A DNA stretch of 64,000 nt. Source: an uncultured Bacteroides sp. Its GTDB lineage: Bacteria > Bacteroidota > Bacteroidia > Bacteroidales > Bacteroidaceae. Of the stretch, positions 14,454-22,671 are shown in pieces. The position numbers and the translations under genes are program-made. Every line of letters begins with the position of its first letter. Position 1 is the first letter of the stretch. The notes below the pieces were generated by a model. The model saw only the letters and a list, made by a program, of their open reading frames with translations, was not told the origin of the DNA and searched no databases. The stretch lies in NCBI GenBank assembly GCA_949292025.1, contig CASEYC010000106.1:1-64000 (forward strand), written 5' to 3'.

Positions 14454-14830
14454 TAGCCGAACAATACGTAACTTTTGAAACCGCCCAACTGCTGAAAGAG
14501 GCAGGGTTTGACATCCCATGCAATCGATTATTCCTGAAGGACGGATGCCCCGGAATAACCGCAGAAGAAGAGAACCACAACGATGTAACATGCAATGCCT
14601 ATTCCCGCCCCACCCAGGCACTCGCCGCACGCTGGATTCGCGAAGTGCATAATCTCCATGTGTGGTGCGAATTAACCAAATACATGGATTGGTTCTACTG
14701 CATTGATAGAATTGAGCCATACGAACAATACGAATATGTTTCTAATGCTGATTTCGGCTGTTTCGAGGATGCCCTCGAAGCAGGATTGCAGGAAACATTG
14801 CGATTAATCATTAAAAAACAAAGAAGATGA
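14450..14830 (+). CDS. Phage protein of unknown function, 126 aa
   Basis: The start is fixed at ATG 14450 by the ATGA overlap with the Cys-rich gene, and its end overlaps the ASCH gene in the same way. The protein reads MIAEQYVTFETAQLLKEAGF, then YSRPTQALAARWIREVHNLH and a C-terminal helix DALEAGLQETLRLII. The RPTQALAARWLRE block is familiar from many Bacteroidales mobile elements, but I know no function for it. Confidence 0.65.
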   Translation: MIAEQYVTFETAQLLKEAGFDIPCNRLFLKDGCPGITAEEENHNDVTCNAYSRPTQALAARWIREVHNLHVWCELTKYMDWFYCIDRIEPYEQYEYVSNADFGCFEDALEAGLQETLRLIIKKQRR

Positions 14831-15438
14831 AAAAGATAATGTTCAATGACCATTTCGGCCTCACGCAGGCCGTATTGGAAGGCCGAAAGACGCAGACGCG
14901 ACGCTTGGCTTCCCGATTCCTTCCTGATGCAGTGCGAATCGGTTATGCTCGTTTTGAAATAGCAAATGGGCGTGAATTGCGCTGTTGGACGAAAGGAACC
15001 TCTTTCATCAAGTTCAACCTTCCGTATAAGGTCGGCGAAGTGGTCGCCGTGGCGCAAAGCTATAAGGATGCGGGAATAGAAGATGTAACGGATAAAGATG
15101 GGTTTTCATATCACACTTTTACGATTGCTGCCTACGACAACAAAATGTTCGTCCGCGCCGACCTGATGCCCCACCAAATCCGCATAACCAACGTCCGCAT
15201 ACAGCGGTTGCAGGACATATCGGACGGGGATTGCTTGAAAGAGGGGATTAGAAAAAAATGGCACGCGCCAGCTTGCAGGTATTACTATTATGTCCCCGGA
15301 GTTGAAGTTAAAAGCATTGAAGATGTATATAACACTCCGAAAGAAGCCTTTGCCCGCCTCATAGACAAGATAAGCGGGAAAGGAACATGGGACAGCAACC
15401 CGTGGGTTTGGGTATATGATTTTGAACTTATTAAATGA
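14827..15438 (+). CDS. ASCH-domain-like phage protein
   Basis: 203 aa. The opening MFNDHFGLTQAVLEGRKTQ-T-RR, the central YKVGEVVAVAQSYKD, RITNVRIQRLQDIS and the end GTWDSNPWVWVYDFELI follow the order of phage ASCH proteins (a PUA-like beta barrel predicted to bind RNA or modified nucleotides). It is translationally coupled on both sides through ATGA overlaps. The role in phage biology is not established; RNA or nucleotide binding is the family expectation. Confidence 0.8.
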   Translation: MKKIMFNDHFGLTQAVLEGRKTQTRRLASRFLPDAVRIGYARFEIANGRELRCWTKGTSFIKFNLPYKVGEVVAVAQSYKDAGIEDVTDKDGFSYHTFTIAAYDNKMFVRADLMPHQIRITNVRIQRLQDISDGDCLKEGIRKKWHAPACRYYYYVPGVEVKSIEDVYNTPKEAFARLIDKISGKGTWDSNPWVWVYDFELIK

Positions 15439-15773
15439 CAAGTGATATGAACAGAGAAACCATTGAAAAGGCGGCAAGGGACTATGTAATGCCAAATGAA
15501 AACATAAGACCACTAATGGAATCAATAGTCGCAAAAGAAGGATTTATCGCCGGTGCCGACTGGCGCATCAACTCCGTCTGGCACGAGGCAAACGATAAGC
15601 CGGAATTTTGTGGTAAGAAAGGAATATGGATTGTTATGTACTTCGAGCACGGGATGCTATCGGCCACCTTTGTCCGCAATGACGAATGGGACGAACTGCG
15701 CAAGAGAAACAACTTCGCCAAATGGGCGTACCAGACAGACATCCTGCCCGACAGAAAGGAGGCCGACCAATGA
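15435..15773 (+). CDS. Phage protein of unknown function, 112 aa
   Basis: The start overlaps the ASCH stop as ATGA (ATG 15447 is also possible). It opens MTSDMNRETIEKAARDYV, contains KEGFIAGADWRINSVWHEA and ends AKWAYQTDILPDRKEADQ. The GADW segment is typical of small Bacteroidales phage proteins that sit next to ASCH and DUF4406 genes. No motif suggests a reaction. Confidence 0.6.
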   Translation: MTSDMNRETIEKAARDYVMPNENIRPLMESIVAKEGFIAGADWRINSVWHEANDKPEFCGKKGIWIVMYFEHGMLSATFVRNDEWDELRKRNNFAKWAYQTDILPDRKEADQ

Positions 15774-15937
15774 CCGGATGCCTCATCATACTCATAGCCA
15801 TATTCGGCTCAATCATCGCAGGTGCAACCCTCGGCGAGGAAGCAGGCTGGGCAGTCTTCGGGCTATCCATGCTCATCATAGCCGTAATCGTCATGCTCAA
15901 TGCCGGTGGACGCGAAAACTGGGAGGACAGCCTATGA
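15770..15937 (+). CDS. Small two-span membrane protein, 55 aa
   Basis: Start set at ATG 15770, which overlaps the previous stop. The peptide reads MTGCLIILIAIFGSIIAGA and then AGWAVFGLSMLIIAVIVML, giving two closely spaced membrane helices, with a polar end GGRENWEDSL. Its stop overlaps the DUF4406 start. It could be a holin-like or accessory membrane peptide; position in an early operon argues against lysis. Confidence 0.6.
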   Translation: MTGCLIILIAIFGSIIAGATLGEEAGWAVFGLSMLIIAVIVMLNAGGRENWEDSL

Positions 15938-16272
15938 AAGTCTACATCTCCCTCCCCATCACCGGCCACCCGATAGACGAAGTGAGGAAGAAGGCCGACC
16001 AGGCCAAGCAACAGCTTTCCGACATGGGCCACGAACCCGTCAGCCCCCTCGACGTGTCGCCCGACCCCGACGCACCATACGCCGAGCACATCGGGCGGGA
16101 CATCGCCGCACTGCTCACCTGCGACGCCGCCCTCTTCCTCGACGGCTGGAACAAATCAAACGGCTGCCTCCTGGAATACTTCGCCGCCATCATCTACGGC
16201 AAGAAAGTAATCCACGCCCGAAAGATGCAACTGAATGGAAAGAATATGAAGATTTTTCAAAAACTTGGATAA
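15934..16272 (+). CDS. DUF4406 protein, nucleoside 2-deoxyribosyltransferase-like
   Basis: 112 aa from ATG 15934. MKVYISLPITGHP, GHEPVSPLDVSP, YAEHIGRDIAALL and CDAALFLDGW with NGCLLEYFAAIIYGK reproduce the DUF4406 family, which shares the Rossmann-like fold of nucleoside deoxyribosyltransferases. The Asp and Glu residues expected near the substrate pocket (GRDIAAL, LEYFAA) are present. Phage copies may act in nucleotide salvage or modified-base metabolism; substrate unknown. It ends the run of ATGA-linked genes that begins at 14292. Confidence 0.82.
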   Translation: MKVYISLPITGHPIDEVRKKADQAKQQLSDMGHEPVSPLDVSPDPDAPYAEHIGRDIAALLTCDAALFLDGWNKSNGCLLEYFAAIIYGKKVIHARKMQLNGKNMKIFQKLG

Positions 16273-16318
16273 ACTTACGACAATGTTCAACATCAAATCC
16301 ATAAAACAATAGACAGAC

Positions 16319-16672
16319 ATGTACATCCAACCGACCAACTCACCCGACGCACCCGTCCGCCTCAGCAGGCGGCTGTTCAAGGCCATGGGCTTCAAAGGCC
16401 CGGATCCCTGGTTCATCATCCTCACCCGCATCCGGGGCACGGATACCTTCGCAATGGTGCCTGCGGAGCGGGCTGACACCTTCCGCACCCAGTGCTGCAT
16501 GGTGCTGCCCGAACCCGGCAACCGGCGCACGCCAGCCTCCTTCCGCTGGACCATACCGTCGCTGGACTATTTCCTCGGCGTGACGGGGCTGCATATCGTC
16601 AGCAGCAAGATAATCAAAGTAAAGGAAATCACCACAACCCCAAGAAAATGCTTCAAGATATGCACCGACTGA
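16319..16672 (+). CDS. Phage protein of unknown function, 117 aa
   Basis: Opens MYIQPTNSPDAPVRLSR, with a central PWFIILTRIRGTDTFAM and ASFRWTIPSLDYFLG, and ends in a basic tail TTTPRKCFKICTD. No domain recognised. Its 3' end overlaps the next gene by ~13 bases. High G+C and codon bias match the phage core. Confidence 0.6.
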   Translation: MYIQPTNSPDAPVRLSRRLFKAMGFKGPDPWFIILTRIRGTDTFAMVPAERADTFRTQCCMVLPEPGNRRTPASFRWTIPSLDYFLGVTGLHIVSSKIIKVKEITTTPRKCFKICTD

Positions 16673-17001
16673 ACCCGCCCAGACCCGACATCCGTTTCCA
16701 CCGCAGCGGGCAGATAGACATCAGCACCAAGGCGTCGCGCCGAATGGGCCTCAGCCCGGACAGCCGCGTGTCCTTCTACCTCGACCGGGAAGCCAACCTC
16801 TACGTGCGCCCCGACGCCGACGGCCTGCGACCCGCCGTGATGAAGGGAAAGACCAGCCTGCGCTTCCACTGCAAGCAGGTCACCGACGCCGTCTTCCGCC
16901 TGCCCGACCTGCCCGGCGGATTGTCGCTTGCCGCCTTCCGCATCGGACAACCCGAGGACGGGACGAACTACCCCGTCATCACCCGGAGGCTGCTGCTCTG
17001 A
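16660..17001 (+). CDS. AbrB/SpoVT-like DNA-binding candidate, 113 aa
   Basis: Start taken at ATG 16660 (16648 also in frame). The N-terminal half reads IRFHRSGQIDISTKASRRMG, then SRVSFYLDREANLYVRPD, an arrangement like a swapped-hairpin AbrB module (hydrophobic strand, basic turn, helix). The C-terminal half is a second beta-rich segment. It is the last rightward gene before the convergent terminator, so a late-transcription regulator is possible. The family call is tentative. Confidence 0.5.
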   Translation: MHRLNPPRPDIRFHRSGQIDISTKASRRMGLSPDSRVSFYLDREANLYVRPDADGLRPAVMKGKTSLRFHCKQVTDAVFRLPDLPGGLSLAAFRIGQPEDGTNYPVITRRLLL

Positions 17002-17006
17002 GGACG

Positions 17007-17056
17007 AAAAAAAAGACTGCCCGCAGGCACGGCCTCGATGACCGTCTGCGGGCAGT
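17007..17056 (-). terminator. Strong terminator ending the leftward virion operon
   Basis: An 11-bp perfect stem (ACTGCCCGCAG 17016-17026 with CTGCGGGCAGT 17046-17056) and 19-nt loop is followed on the minus strand by eight T (A-run 17007-17014). There is no T-run on the plus strand, so it stops the leftward transcript just before it reaches the early operon. Confidence 0.85.
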
Positions 17057-17068
17057 GCTCAAACCTAA

Positions 17069-17121
17069 CGTATCAAGCCGGGCAACTCAGCGTATCAAGT
17101 TGGTCAACTTGACGTATTAAG
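17069..17121 (+). repeat. Three direct repeats of CGTATCAAG at 22-bp spacing
   Basis: CGTATCAAG at 17069-17077 and 17091-17099 and CGTATTAAG at 17113-17121 are spaced exactly 22 bp start to start (about two helical turns). Flanking CAACT is partly repeated too. The array sits in the gap between the converging arms. Two-turn spacing is typical of protein-binding iterons. Confidence 0.7.
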
Positions 17122-17156
17122 TTTTCCGGTCCCATAATGCTCCGGCGGGAAAATCC

Positions 17157-17291
17157 TCATTCCGTCTCTTCCCCATCCTCGCTTTGCAACGACGTGGATT
17201 CAGCAGCGGCTGTTTCCAACGCTTCCACACGATTTTCCAGTTCCTCAATCTTCATGAACGCCTGGATTTCATCACGAATCTTTTCTGCCAT
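17157..17291 (-). CDS. Short coiled-coil protein, 44 aa
   Basis: The reverse strand reads MAEKIRDEIQAFMKIEELEN followed by RVEALETAAAE and an acidic tail. Heptad-like Ile/Leu/Val spacing suggests a leucine-zipper dimer; similar tiny phage proteins are sometimes labelled bZIP by automatic pipelines. It lies 45 bp downstream of the large tail gene as the last gene of the leftward operon. Confidence 0.6.
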   Translation of the reverse strand: MAEKIRDEIQAFMKIEELENRVEALETAAAESTSLQSEDGEETE

Positions 17292-17336
17292 AGTCAATTC
17301 CTCCTATAACTTCTAAAGGGTTAATACTTATAATAC

Positions 17337-20300
17337 TTATCTCGGTTTGTTCCTCCACTTCCGGGTAAAGTACACCGACGTCTGCGCCAGCGATTCCCCG
17401 ATGTGCATGTCCCGCACGACGGCCACCCGGAAATACCGGTAGGGAGAGCCTTGAAGCCGTGTCACCCTGTAGCCCACCGCGCTGCCTATGGGAACGTACT
17501 TCATCCCGTCATGGCTGGCAAAAACCACCACCGCGCCGCCCGAACGCCGCAGGTGGCCGCGGTTGATGACCATGTTCACCGTCTTCAGCGCGTCGTCGCC
17601 CAGCTTCATCGGGCGGCTCAGCAGGAAAGTACGCACCTCCTTCGACGTGTCGTCGTAGTCCTGTTTCTGCGAAATGTTCACCACCTCGCCCGTCTCCCGT
17701 TGCAGGTAGCTGTTCGGATAGTCCGTCACCTCCGTCACGAAGTCGGCCGACATCGTGGCCCATGTCCGCGAGTTCAGCGAATAGACATACGCATACGGGC
17801 TGTCTTCACGGAACAACACCAGCCGGGCGTTCGGATAATCGTAGGCGATGCGGCAACCTGCCAGGAAGTCCTTCACCGGCACCTGGCTGCCCACCTCCTC
17901 CTGCAACCCTTCCCGCGCCAGCACGTCGCCGAGGCGGTCCACGGTCAGCGGGTCGAACGACGGGCCGTCCAGCTCTGCGGACAGCAGGTCCACGTTACTC
18001 CCGTCCACCACCATCAGGCCCTTGCCGGACACGAACACCACCGCGCCGTCCGTCTGCGTGATGCTCTGCGGGTTGGTGCACACGTCGCGGCTCATCGGCT
18101 GCTTCACGCTGTACAGCCCCGTGTCCGACACTTCCATCGCCCAGATGCCGTCCGTGGCAAACACCAGCAACGGGAACTGCCCGAACTGTCCTTGCGACAA
18201 GGCTCGCGTCGTGCTGCTGATGCCCACAATCTCGCCAACGCCCACCGTGTTGATGCCGCCCAGGGGGAAGTAGAAGGGGTTGCCGACTTCAGAGGTGTAG
18301 ATTTTGTTCTTCTCGGTGATTTCCTTGTTTGGGGAAGCCGTGGGCAAGTCGGCAGAACTGATGCTCTGATATGCCGGCCCGCCTTTGAACCCGCTGAACC
18401 AGTAGGCACCGTTCAGAGCCTTGTGCTCAGTGAGCTGGACTTCAGCGGCCTGGTTGAAATATCCCGCTTGTACTATGACGGCCTTGTAGGCGTTCGGGTC
18501 GGGATAAAACAAGAAGTCCGTGAAATAATACACCTCTTCGCCAGCCAACCGTCTGACGACGATGTCCTCCCCGTCGCCGGCATGGATGTAGACAAATATC
18601 ACATAGCTGCTCTTCAACTCCATGATTTCCGAACCCAGGAACGATACGTTGTATCCCACCTGCATTTCTGCCGGGAAACCGTAAAACAATTCCCTACGCA
18701 CGTTGGCCAGGTTCAACCGTTGGTTGTAAACGAAGGCATATTGGGGCTTGATCAGGTCGTGCGTCTGGTAATCGTCCGGCAACGTCTTTTGCAGCGTGAT
18801 GTTCCTCAGTTGGTTCTCGTCCGCCTCCACCGCTCCTTCCTGGATATAGTCCTCATCATCCGGGTCTATGGAATAGGATTTGAACAGGTAGAACAGGCCG
18901 TTGCTCCGGATTTTCTCCAGGTAATCGCCTTGGGCGTCTTCAACTTTGGGCAAATCTACCATTACGGTACCCAACAGATACTGTCCTTCATTGTCAACCT
19001 CCATGACTGACGTGCCATATAAGGCTTGAGCACTCAATATATACATCTTTTGCCAGGTGTACATGTATTGCCCGAAGTTGGAATAGGAATCCAGCCGGGA
19101 AATGGTGTAAGCGTCCTTGTAGGCATACTTCTCCCGGCTGTACAGGTACTCCAACTGCCCGTTGGGAAGGTAGTTGTAGAACTGTTCGGAGACAAAGACG
19201 TCGATGCCCACCACGATGTCCTTCCATTTCTCCAAATCCTCGCCCAGCGTCAACTTGTGTATCTCCAGCTCAACATGCGGACCGACCACCTGATAATAAA
19301 GGGTCTTGAAATTCCCGTCTTTCCCGGTCATGCGGTTCACGATGACCGCAGGCCTGCCCGATGAATTTGGCACCATCAGCAACGGTGCCGACTGCATGAT
19401 GTAGGAACCGTCATACAACCTGTAGGCATAGCGGACAAAGAATGGATAGACGAACTTGTTCTCCTCGGTGGCTTCATATACCCACAGGACGGTTTTGGCC
19501 AATACGTCGTTGGAAACCGTCGTCTTGTCGTTGTCGGACAATTCGATGCGGTCCAGCATGCCTTGGTCTAGCAACTTGTAGTCGCTTTCGGGAAAACCGT
19601 CGGACAGGGACACGGAGAAAATGGAATCCTCGTCCGTGTTCACCGCCGGGGGCGTGGCCAGCCATCCTTCGGGATTGGCAGACGACGTGTCGCAGGGGGG
19701 AGCTTCATCCGCATCGGTATTGGCAGCGAAACGGAATTTTACACTCTCCGGCCTGATGCTGTCATTAAAACAATGCACATTGTCCCAACTGATAGTATTT
19801 TCCTCATAAGAAACACTTCCTATGCAAATACACCAGTTCACGCCATTGCGATTAGGAACATCATACCAACCATCAGGAATAGGATTATTTCCAGAAGGCT
19901 TGCCGGGAACTATATAATAGAAATCCCCGGTTCCTCCCGTGTCAACTGATACTTCTATTTCCTTGAACACGTAGGTCTTCCAGTCCCCTGTATGCACGTC
20001 CTCCGCCTCCTTGCTCACCCGGACAGGCTCAGACCATACATCGTCCCCGTCGTTCTTCTGTATCATCCACAGGCTTTGCCCGCTGTTGCTACCGGTGGAT
20101 TTAATCAGCACCTGGGATTTCCCGGACAGCGAGAAGCTGATGACCGTTTCAGGAGGCTTCTGGCCCAAGTATTCATATAATCCGTCTGTGTACAGCAAGT
20201 AGTGCATCCCGTCATTTGATAGCAAAATCACCGTATTGCCAACGGAAGATACGGACAGGATGCTGTCTGCTCCGGAAAATCCGTCTATGGGGGAGTATTG

Positions 20301-20555
20301 GAAATCTTGGTCATAAAACCCCAACGTATGGTCCGGGGTGGAGACAATGTAGTTCTTGTATTGGGACATGGAATGTATGTATACCAGCCTCTCCCCCTCA
20401 CCCAGCGTAAACGCAGCGTCGGGCAGCACGATGGCCCGCATCGCCCCGTTCTGGCTGACGAGGTTGTGCGACAGGCTCAAGTCGCCGTCCGTGCAGTCCA
20501 GGTCGGACGCCGCCTGCGTGATGCCGGTATATACGATGTTGCTCTCTTCCATCAT
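17337..20555 (-). CDS. Large tail/stabilisation protein (podovirus type)
   Basis: 1,072 aa from ATG 20555 (MMEESNIVYTGITQAA); the open frame extends to 20720, but that part overlaps the adaptor gene and is Arg/Ser-rich nonsense. The body is beta-rich and repetitive (SILSVSSVGNTVILLSNDG, GFPAEMQVGYNVSF, LPLLVFATDGIWAMEV-like PLLVFATDGIWAM), consistent with propeller or ring domains. The C-terminus LSRPMKLGDDALKTVN, then VFASHDGMKYVPIG and YRYFRVAVVRDMH resembles the last domain of large short-tail stabilisation proteins. It follows two adaptors. The exact structural name is inference. Confidence 0.6.
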   Translation of the reverse strand: MMEESNIVYTGITQAASDLDCTDGDLSLSHNLVSQNGAMRAIVLPDAAFTLGEGERLVYIHSMSQYKNYIVSTPDHTLGFYDQDFQYSPIDGFSGADSILSVSSVGNTVILLSNDGMHYLLYTDGLYEYLGQKPPETVISFSLSGKSQVLIKSTGSNSGQSLWMIQKNDGDDVWSEPVRVSKEAEDVHTGDWKTYVFKEIEVSVDTGGTGDFYYIVPGKPSGNNPIPDGWYDVPNRNGVNWCICIGSVSYEENTISWDNVHCFNDSIRPESVKFRFAANTDADEAPPCDTSSANPEGWLATPPAVNTDEDSIFSVSLSDGFPESDYKLLDQGMLDRIELSDNDKTTVSNDVLAKTVLWVYEATEENKFVYPFFVRYAYRLYDGSYIMQSAPLLMVPNSSGRPAVIVNRMTGKDGNFKTLYYQVVGPHVELEIHKLTLGEDLEKWKDIVVGIDVFVSEQFYNYLPNGQLEYLYSREKYAYKDAYTISRLDSYSNFGQYMYTWQKMYILSAQALYGTSVMEVDNEGQYLLGTVMVDLPKVEDAQGDYLEKIRSNGLFYLFKSYSIDPDDEDYIQEGAVEADENQLRNITLQKTLPDDYQTHDLIKPQYAFVYNQRLNLANVRRELFYGFPAEMQVGYNVSFLGSEIMELKSSYVIFVYIHAGDGEDIVVRRLAGEEVYYFTDFLFYPDPNAYKAVIVQAGYFNQAAEVQLTEHKALNGAYWFSGFKGGPAYQSISSADLPTASPNKEITEKNKIYTSEVGNPFYFPLGGINTVGVGEIVGISSTTRALSQGQFGQFPLLVFATDGIWAMEVSDTGLYSVKQPMSRDVCTNPQSITQTDGAVVFVSGKGLMVVDGSNVDLLSAELDGPSFDPLTVDRLGDVLAREGLQEEVGSQVPVKDFLAGCRIAYDYPNARLVLFREDSPYAYVYSLNSRTWATMSADFVTEVTDYPNSYLQRETGEVVNISQKQDYDDTSKEVRTFLLSRPMKLGDDALKTVNMVINRGHLRRSGGAVVVFASHDGMKYVPIGSAVGYRVTRLQGSPYRYFRVAVVRDMHIGESLAQTSVYFTRKWRNKPR

Positions 20556-20562
20556 CCCTGTG

Positions 20563-21060
20563 TCAATAAAGTTTGTCTGCCGGGCGGCGGACAGGGGCGG
20601 TTCGCAGCTCCAGCACGCCTTTGATGCGTTCCAGCTCGTCGTTGGCGCGGGCCAGGTATTGCGCCGCCTCCTGCGGGTTGGTCTTCTCGAAGATGCTGTA
20701 GATGCAGTAGTCCGCCGCATGGGCGTGCATCAGGTTGGTCAGTTGCGTGGTCGCGCCGTAGTTCCAGCGGTCGGGCATCCGGAGTTGCAGCACGTAGTCG
20801 CCTTCGGGACGCTCCAGGCGGTCGTCGTCCATCAACCGGCCCGTCGCGAGGTAGCGGGCGCAGCGTTGGCGGATGTTGCCCAGCGCGGCAGCCAAGGCGC
20901 GGGCCACGATGTACTTGTCCGGCCCTTCTTCCGGGGTCTGGATGTCTGCCGCTTTCTCTTCCTGCCCGGGTTCGGACAACCTACGGCCGGTGACATGGGC
21001 CACATTGAGGACATCGCCCGTGATTTCCTCGCGGTTCAGGATAATGGTCACATTTCTCAT
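20563..21060 (-). CDS. Head-tail adaptor/connector-like protein, 165 aa
   Basis: Begins MRNVTIILNREEITGDVLNV and continues into a helical region (YIVARALAAALGNIRQR, WNYGATTQLTNLMHAHAA, YLARANDELERIKGV). The size and helical plan fit connector subunits that sit below the portal. It overlaps the 226-aa gene upstream by 80 bases and lies 7 bp ahead of the large tail gene. No specific family is recognised. Confidence 0.55.
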   Translation of the reverse strand: MRNVTIILNREEITGDVLNVAHVTGRRLSEPGQEEKAADIQTPEEGPDKYIVARALAAALGNIRQRCARYLATGRLMDDDRLERPEGDYVLQLRMPDRWNYGATTQLTNLMHAHAADYCIYSIFEKTNPQEAAQYLARANDELERIKGVLELRTAPVRRPADKLY

Positions 21061-21661
21061 ATTGTCTTAGTATTAATCGGTCTGTACTCTTCCGCACCCA
21101 TCCCTCGTCGCCGTCCGTGGCGGCCTCCAGCGTCGCGTCGTCGTCGGGCTTCGGGCAGGGATAGCCGTCGCTGTCTTGCAACACGGGCGAATGGTCGTCG
21201 TCCTTGGCGTGCATCATGGCCTTGGGATCCTCCCGGTAGGCCAGCTTGGCGCGCAGGTCCGCCGCATGTTCCGTGGCTTCTTGGGCATACTTTTCGGACA
21301 AGGAGGGAGCTTTCACGCCCAGCCATCCCGCCAGCACGTGCGCCGCCATCATCTGTTTCAGCCCGGTGGATATGCTCCCGTCCAGCAAGTCGTTGTACCG
21401 TCCGGGCATCCGCACGGCCAGCACCAAGCGTTCGTCGGCATCGTATGCGTCCAGCCGGTAGTCCACCGTACGGTTGCGCAGGTAGCGTTTGAACAGTTGT
21501 ATGGCCGATGCGCAACCCTCGCGCCAGTACGTGTCGAGGAATCCGCCTTCGCATTCCGACGCCCACACCTGCTCGAAGTTGTCCGGCAACCCGGCAGCCT
21601 CCAGCGACGAGCGTTTCTCCACCTCGCGGTATATCTCGGATTTCAGTACGGTCAGTTCCAT
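20981..21661 (-). CDS. Virion-module protein, 226 aa, possible adaptor
   Basis: Begins MELTVLKSEIYREVEKRSSL. Residues ~40-150 resemble the neighbouring adaptor in plan (YWREGCASAIQLFKRYLRN, LKQMMAAHVLAGWLG, QEATEHAADLRAKLA). A short tail with CDHYPEPRGNHGRCPQCG adds a Cys cluster of possible zinc-binding type, and this part lies in the 80-base overlap with the next gene. The structural role is inferred from position between spanin and adaptor. Confidence 0.5.
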   Translation of the reverse strand: MELTVLKSEIYREVEKRSSLEAAGLPDNFEQVWASECEGGFLDTYWREGCASAIQLFKRYLRNRTVDYRLDAYDADERLVLAVRMPGRYNDLLDGSISTGLKQMMAAHVLAGWLGVKAPSLSEKYAQEATEHAADLRAKLAYREDPKAMMHAKDDDHSPVLQDSDGYPCPKPDDDATLEAATDGDEGWVRKSTDRLILRQYEKCDHYPEPRGNHGRCPQCGPCHRP

Positions 21662-21733
21662 GTCGGTTTCGTTTTCTATGGATGCAAAGTAGGGGATTAT
21701 CCGGCGGGGGACGACTATATTTTGTGCACGGCC

Positions 21734-22270
21734 TTATGTTTTCTTCTTCACATAGACAATCACATACACCACCAGGAACGCCACCAGCCCCAGCAGCCCG
21801 AAGATGGCCGCCCCGCCCACATCCAACTTGAACTGCTGCCATTTGCTCAGCTCCTTCTCCACCTCCACCACCTGCGGCTTCGTAATGGTGACATAGCGGT
21901 CGATGAAGTACGGCACCTTGACCTGCGTCGTGGCCAGGGGCCAGATGCCCAACGAGTGTTGCAGCAACCCGCCGCTCCACCGCGCCCAACTGTAGGCGTA
22001 GGGGTTGGAGAGGAAAGACGCTGTGTCCCTCGTAGCCACGCTGTCCCGGTAAGGCAGCAGTTGGACCTTCATCAGCGTGTCGCGTATGACCGTGCTGTCC
22101 ACCCGCACCGTCTCCACCGGCACATACTTCACGCCCCGGCACGAACATATCGCCGACGCCAGCAATATGATGGCCGGCAGCAAATATGTTCCTATGTTCC
22201 TCTGTCTAAACCTTAGCAATATGGTGGCAGGCATTAAATATGTTCCTATGTTCCTCTGTCTAACCCTCAT
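21734..22270 (-). CDS. Spanin-like lipoprotein/membrane protein
   Basis: 178 aa from ATG 22270, overlapping the endolysin stop by 4 bases. The N-terminus contains two imperfect copies of RQRNIGTYLxPAxILL, caused by a 54-bp tandem DNA duplication; the second ends in LLASAICSCRG, a likely lipobox. A periplasmic segment (VRVDSTVIRDTLMKVQ, YSWARWSGGLLQHSLG) leads to a C-terminal membrane helix (FGLLGLVAFLVVYVIVY) and KKKT. Lipid anchor plus transmembrane end next to holin and endolysin fits a one-gene spanin that disrupts the outer membrane in lysis. The duplicated signal may affect export. Confidence 0.6.
   Translation of the reverse strand: MRVRQRNIGTYLMPATILLRFRQRNIGTYLLPAIILLASAICSCRGVKYVPVETVRVDSTVIRDTLMKVQLLPYRDSVATRDTASFLSNPYAYSWARWSGGLLQHSLGIWPLATTQVKVPYFIDRYVTITKPQVVEVEKELSKWQQFKLDVGGAAIFGLLGLVAFLVVYVIVYVKKKT
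22161..22268 (-). repeat. 54-bp tandem duplication in the spanin-like gene
   Basis: Two copies (22161-22214 and 22215-22268) of a 54-bp unit starting AGCAATATG and containing AAATATGTTCCTATGTTCC differ at only a handful of positions. The period is 18 codons, so the frame is kept and the signal region of the protein is doubled. Confidence 0.9.
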
Positions 22271-22665
22271 GCCCGAAAAATTTCCCGGTTCAACCTCTCC
22301 TTGTCGTAGGCCACGTGAATCCATGCCCCGCCGCCTTCCCAGCCCAGTTCGGTGAAAGGAAGATGGGTCTTGATGTAGTCGAACAGTTTGCGGTTCTCCT
22401 CCGCGTCGTGCACGTCGATGTCCGCCGCCATGCCCCGCACGTGGAAGCTGCCCTGCACGCCGCCCACGGCACGGTTCAACTCCGCGCATCGGTAGCCGGA
22501 GTTCACGTAGACGGGCCGCCCGTACCACTCGCGCAGCGGGTCCAGCACATTTTCGATAAGGGCTTGCAGGTTGGGAAGCAACGCCTTCGGCACGCGGTTC
22601 GGGATGCCCAGGCGGTCTGCCGTCTCGCTCTTGCAGAGTTCGGCAATGGTGAAATACTTGCTCAT
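22267..22665 (-). CDS. Endolysin, peptidase M15A family
   Basis: 132 aa. FTIAELCKSETADRLGIPN at the start and NSGYRCAELNRAVGG, GSFHVRGMAADID and WIHVAYD are the hallmarks of the M15A D-Ala-D-Ala carboxypeptidase/endopeptidase fold. Zinc ligands are H75, D82 and H117, all present. The enzyme should cut peptide crosslinks of peptidoglycan. No signal peptide is visible, so export depends on the upstream holin. It lies 6 bp after the holin and overlaps the spanin-like gene, making a complete lysis cassette. Confidence 0.92.
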   Translation of the reverse strand: MSKYFTIAELCKSETADRLGIPNRVPKALLPNLQALIENVLDPLREWYGRPVYVNSGYRCAELNRAVGGVQGSFHVRGMAADIDVHDAEENRKLFDYIKTHLPFTELGWEGGGAWIHVAYDKERLNREIFRA

Positions 22666-22671
22666 GATTGT

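Noticed and set aside
17403..19010. 535-codon plus-strand frame over the large tail gene
   Set aside because: It is antisense to a convincing structural gene, rich in His/Arg/Val, and has no domain or promoter.
20556..20720. N-terminal extension of the large tail protein
   Set aside because: It overlaps the adaptor gene in another frame and reads as Arg/Ser/Thr-rich sequence; ATG 20555 gives a sensible start.
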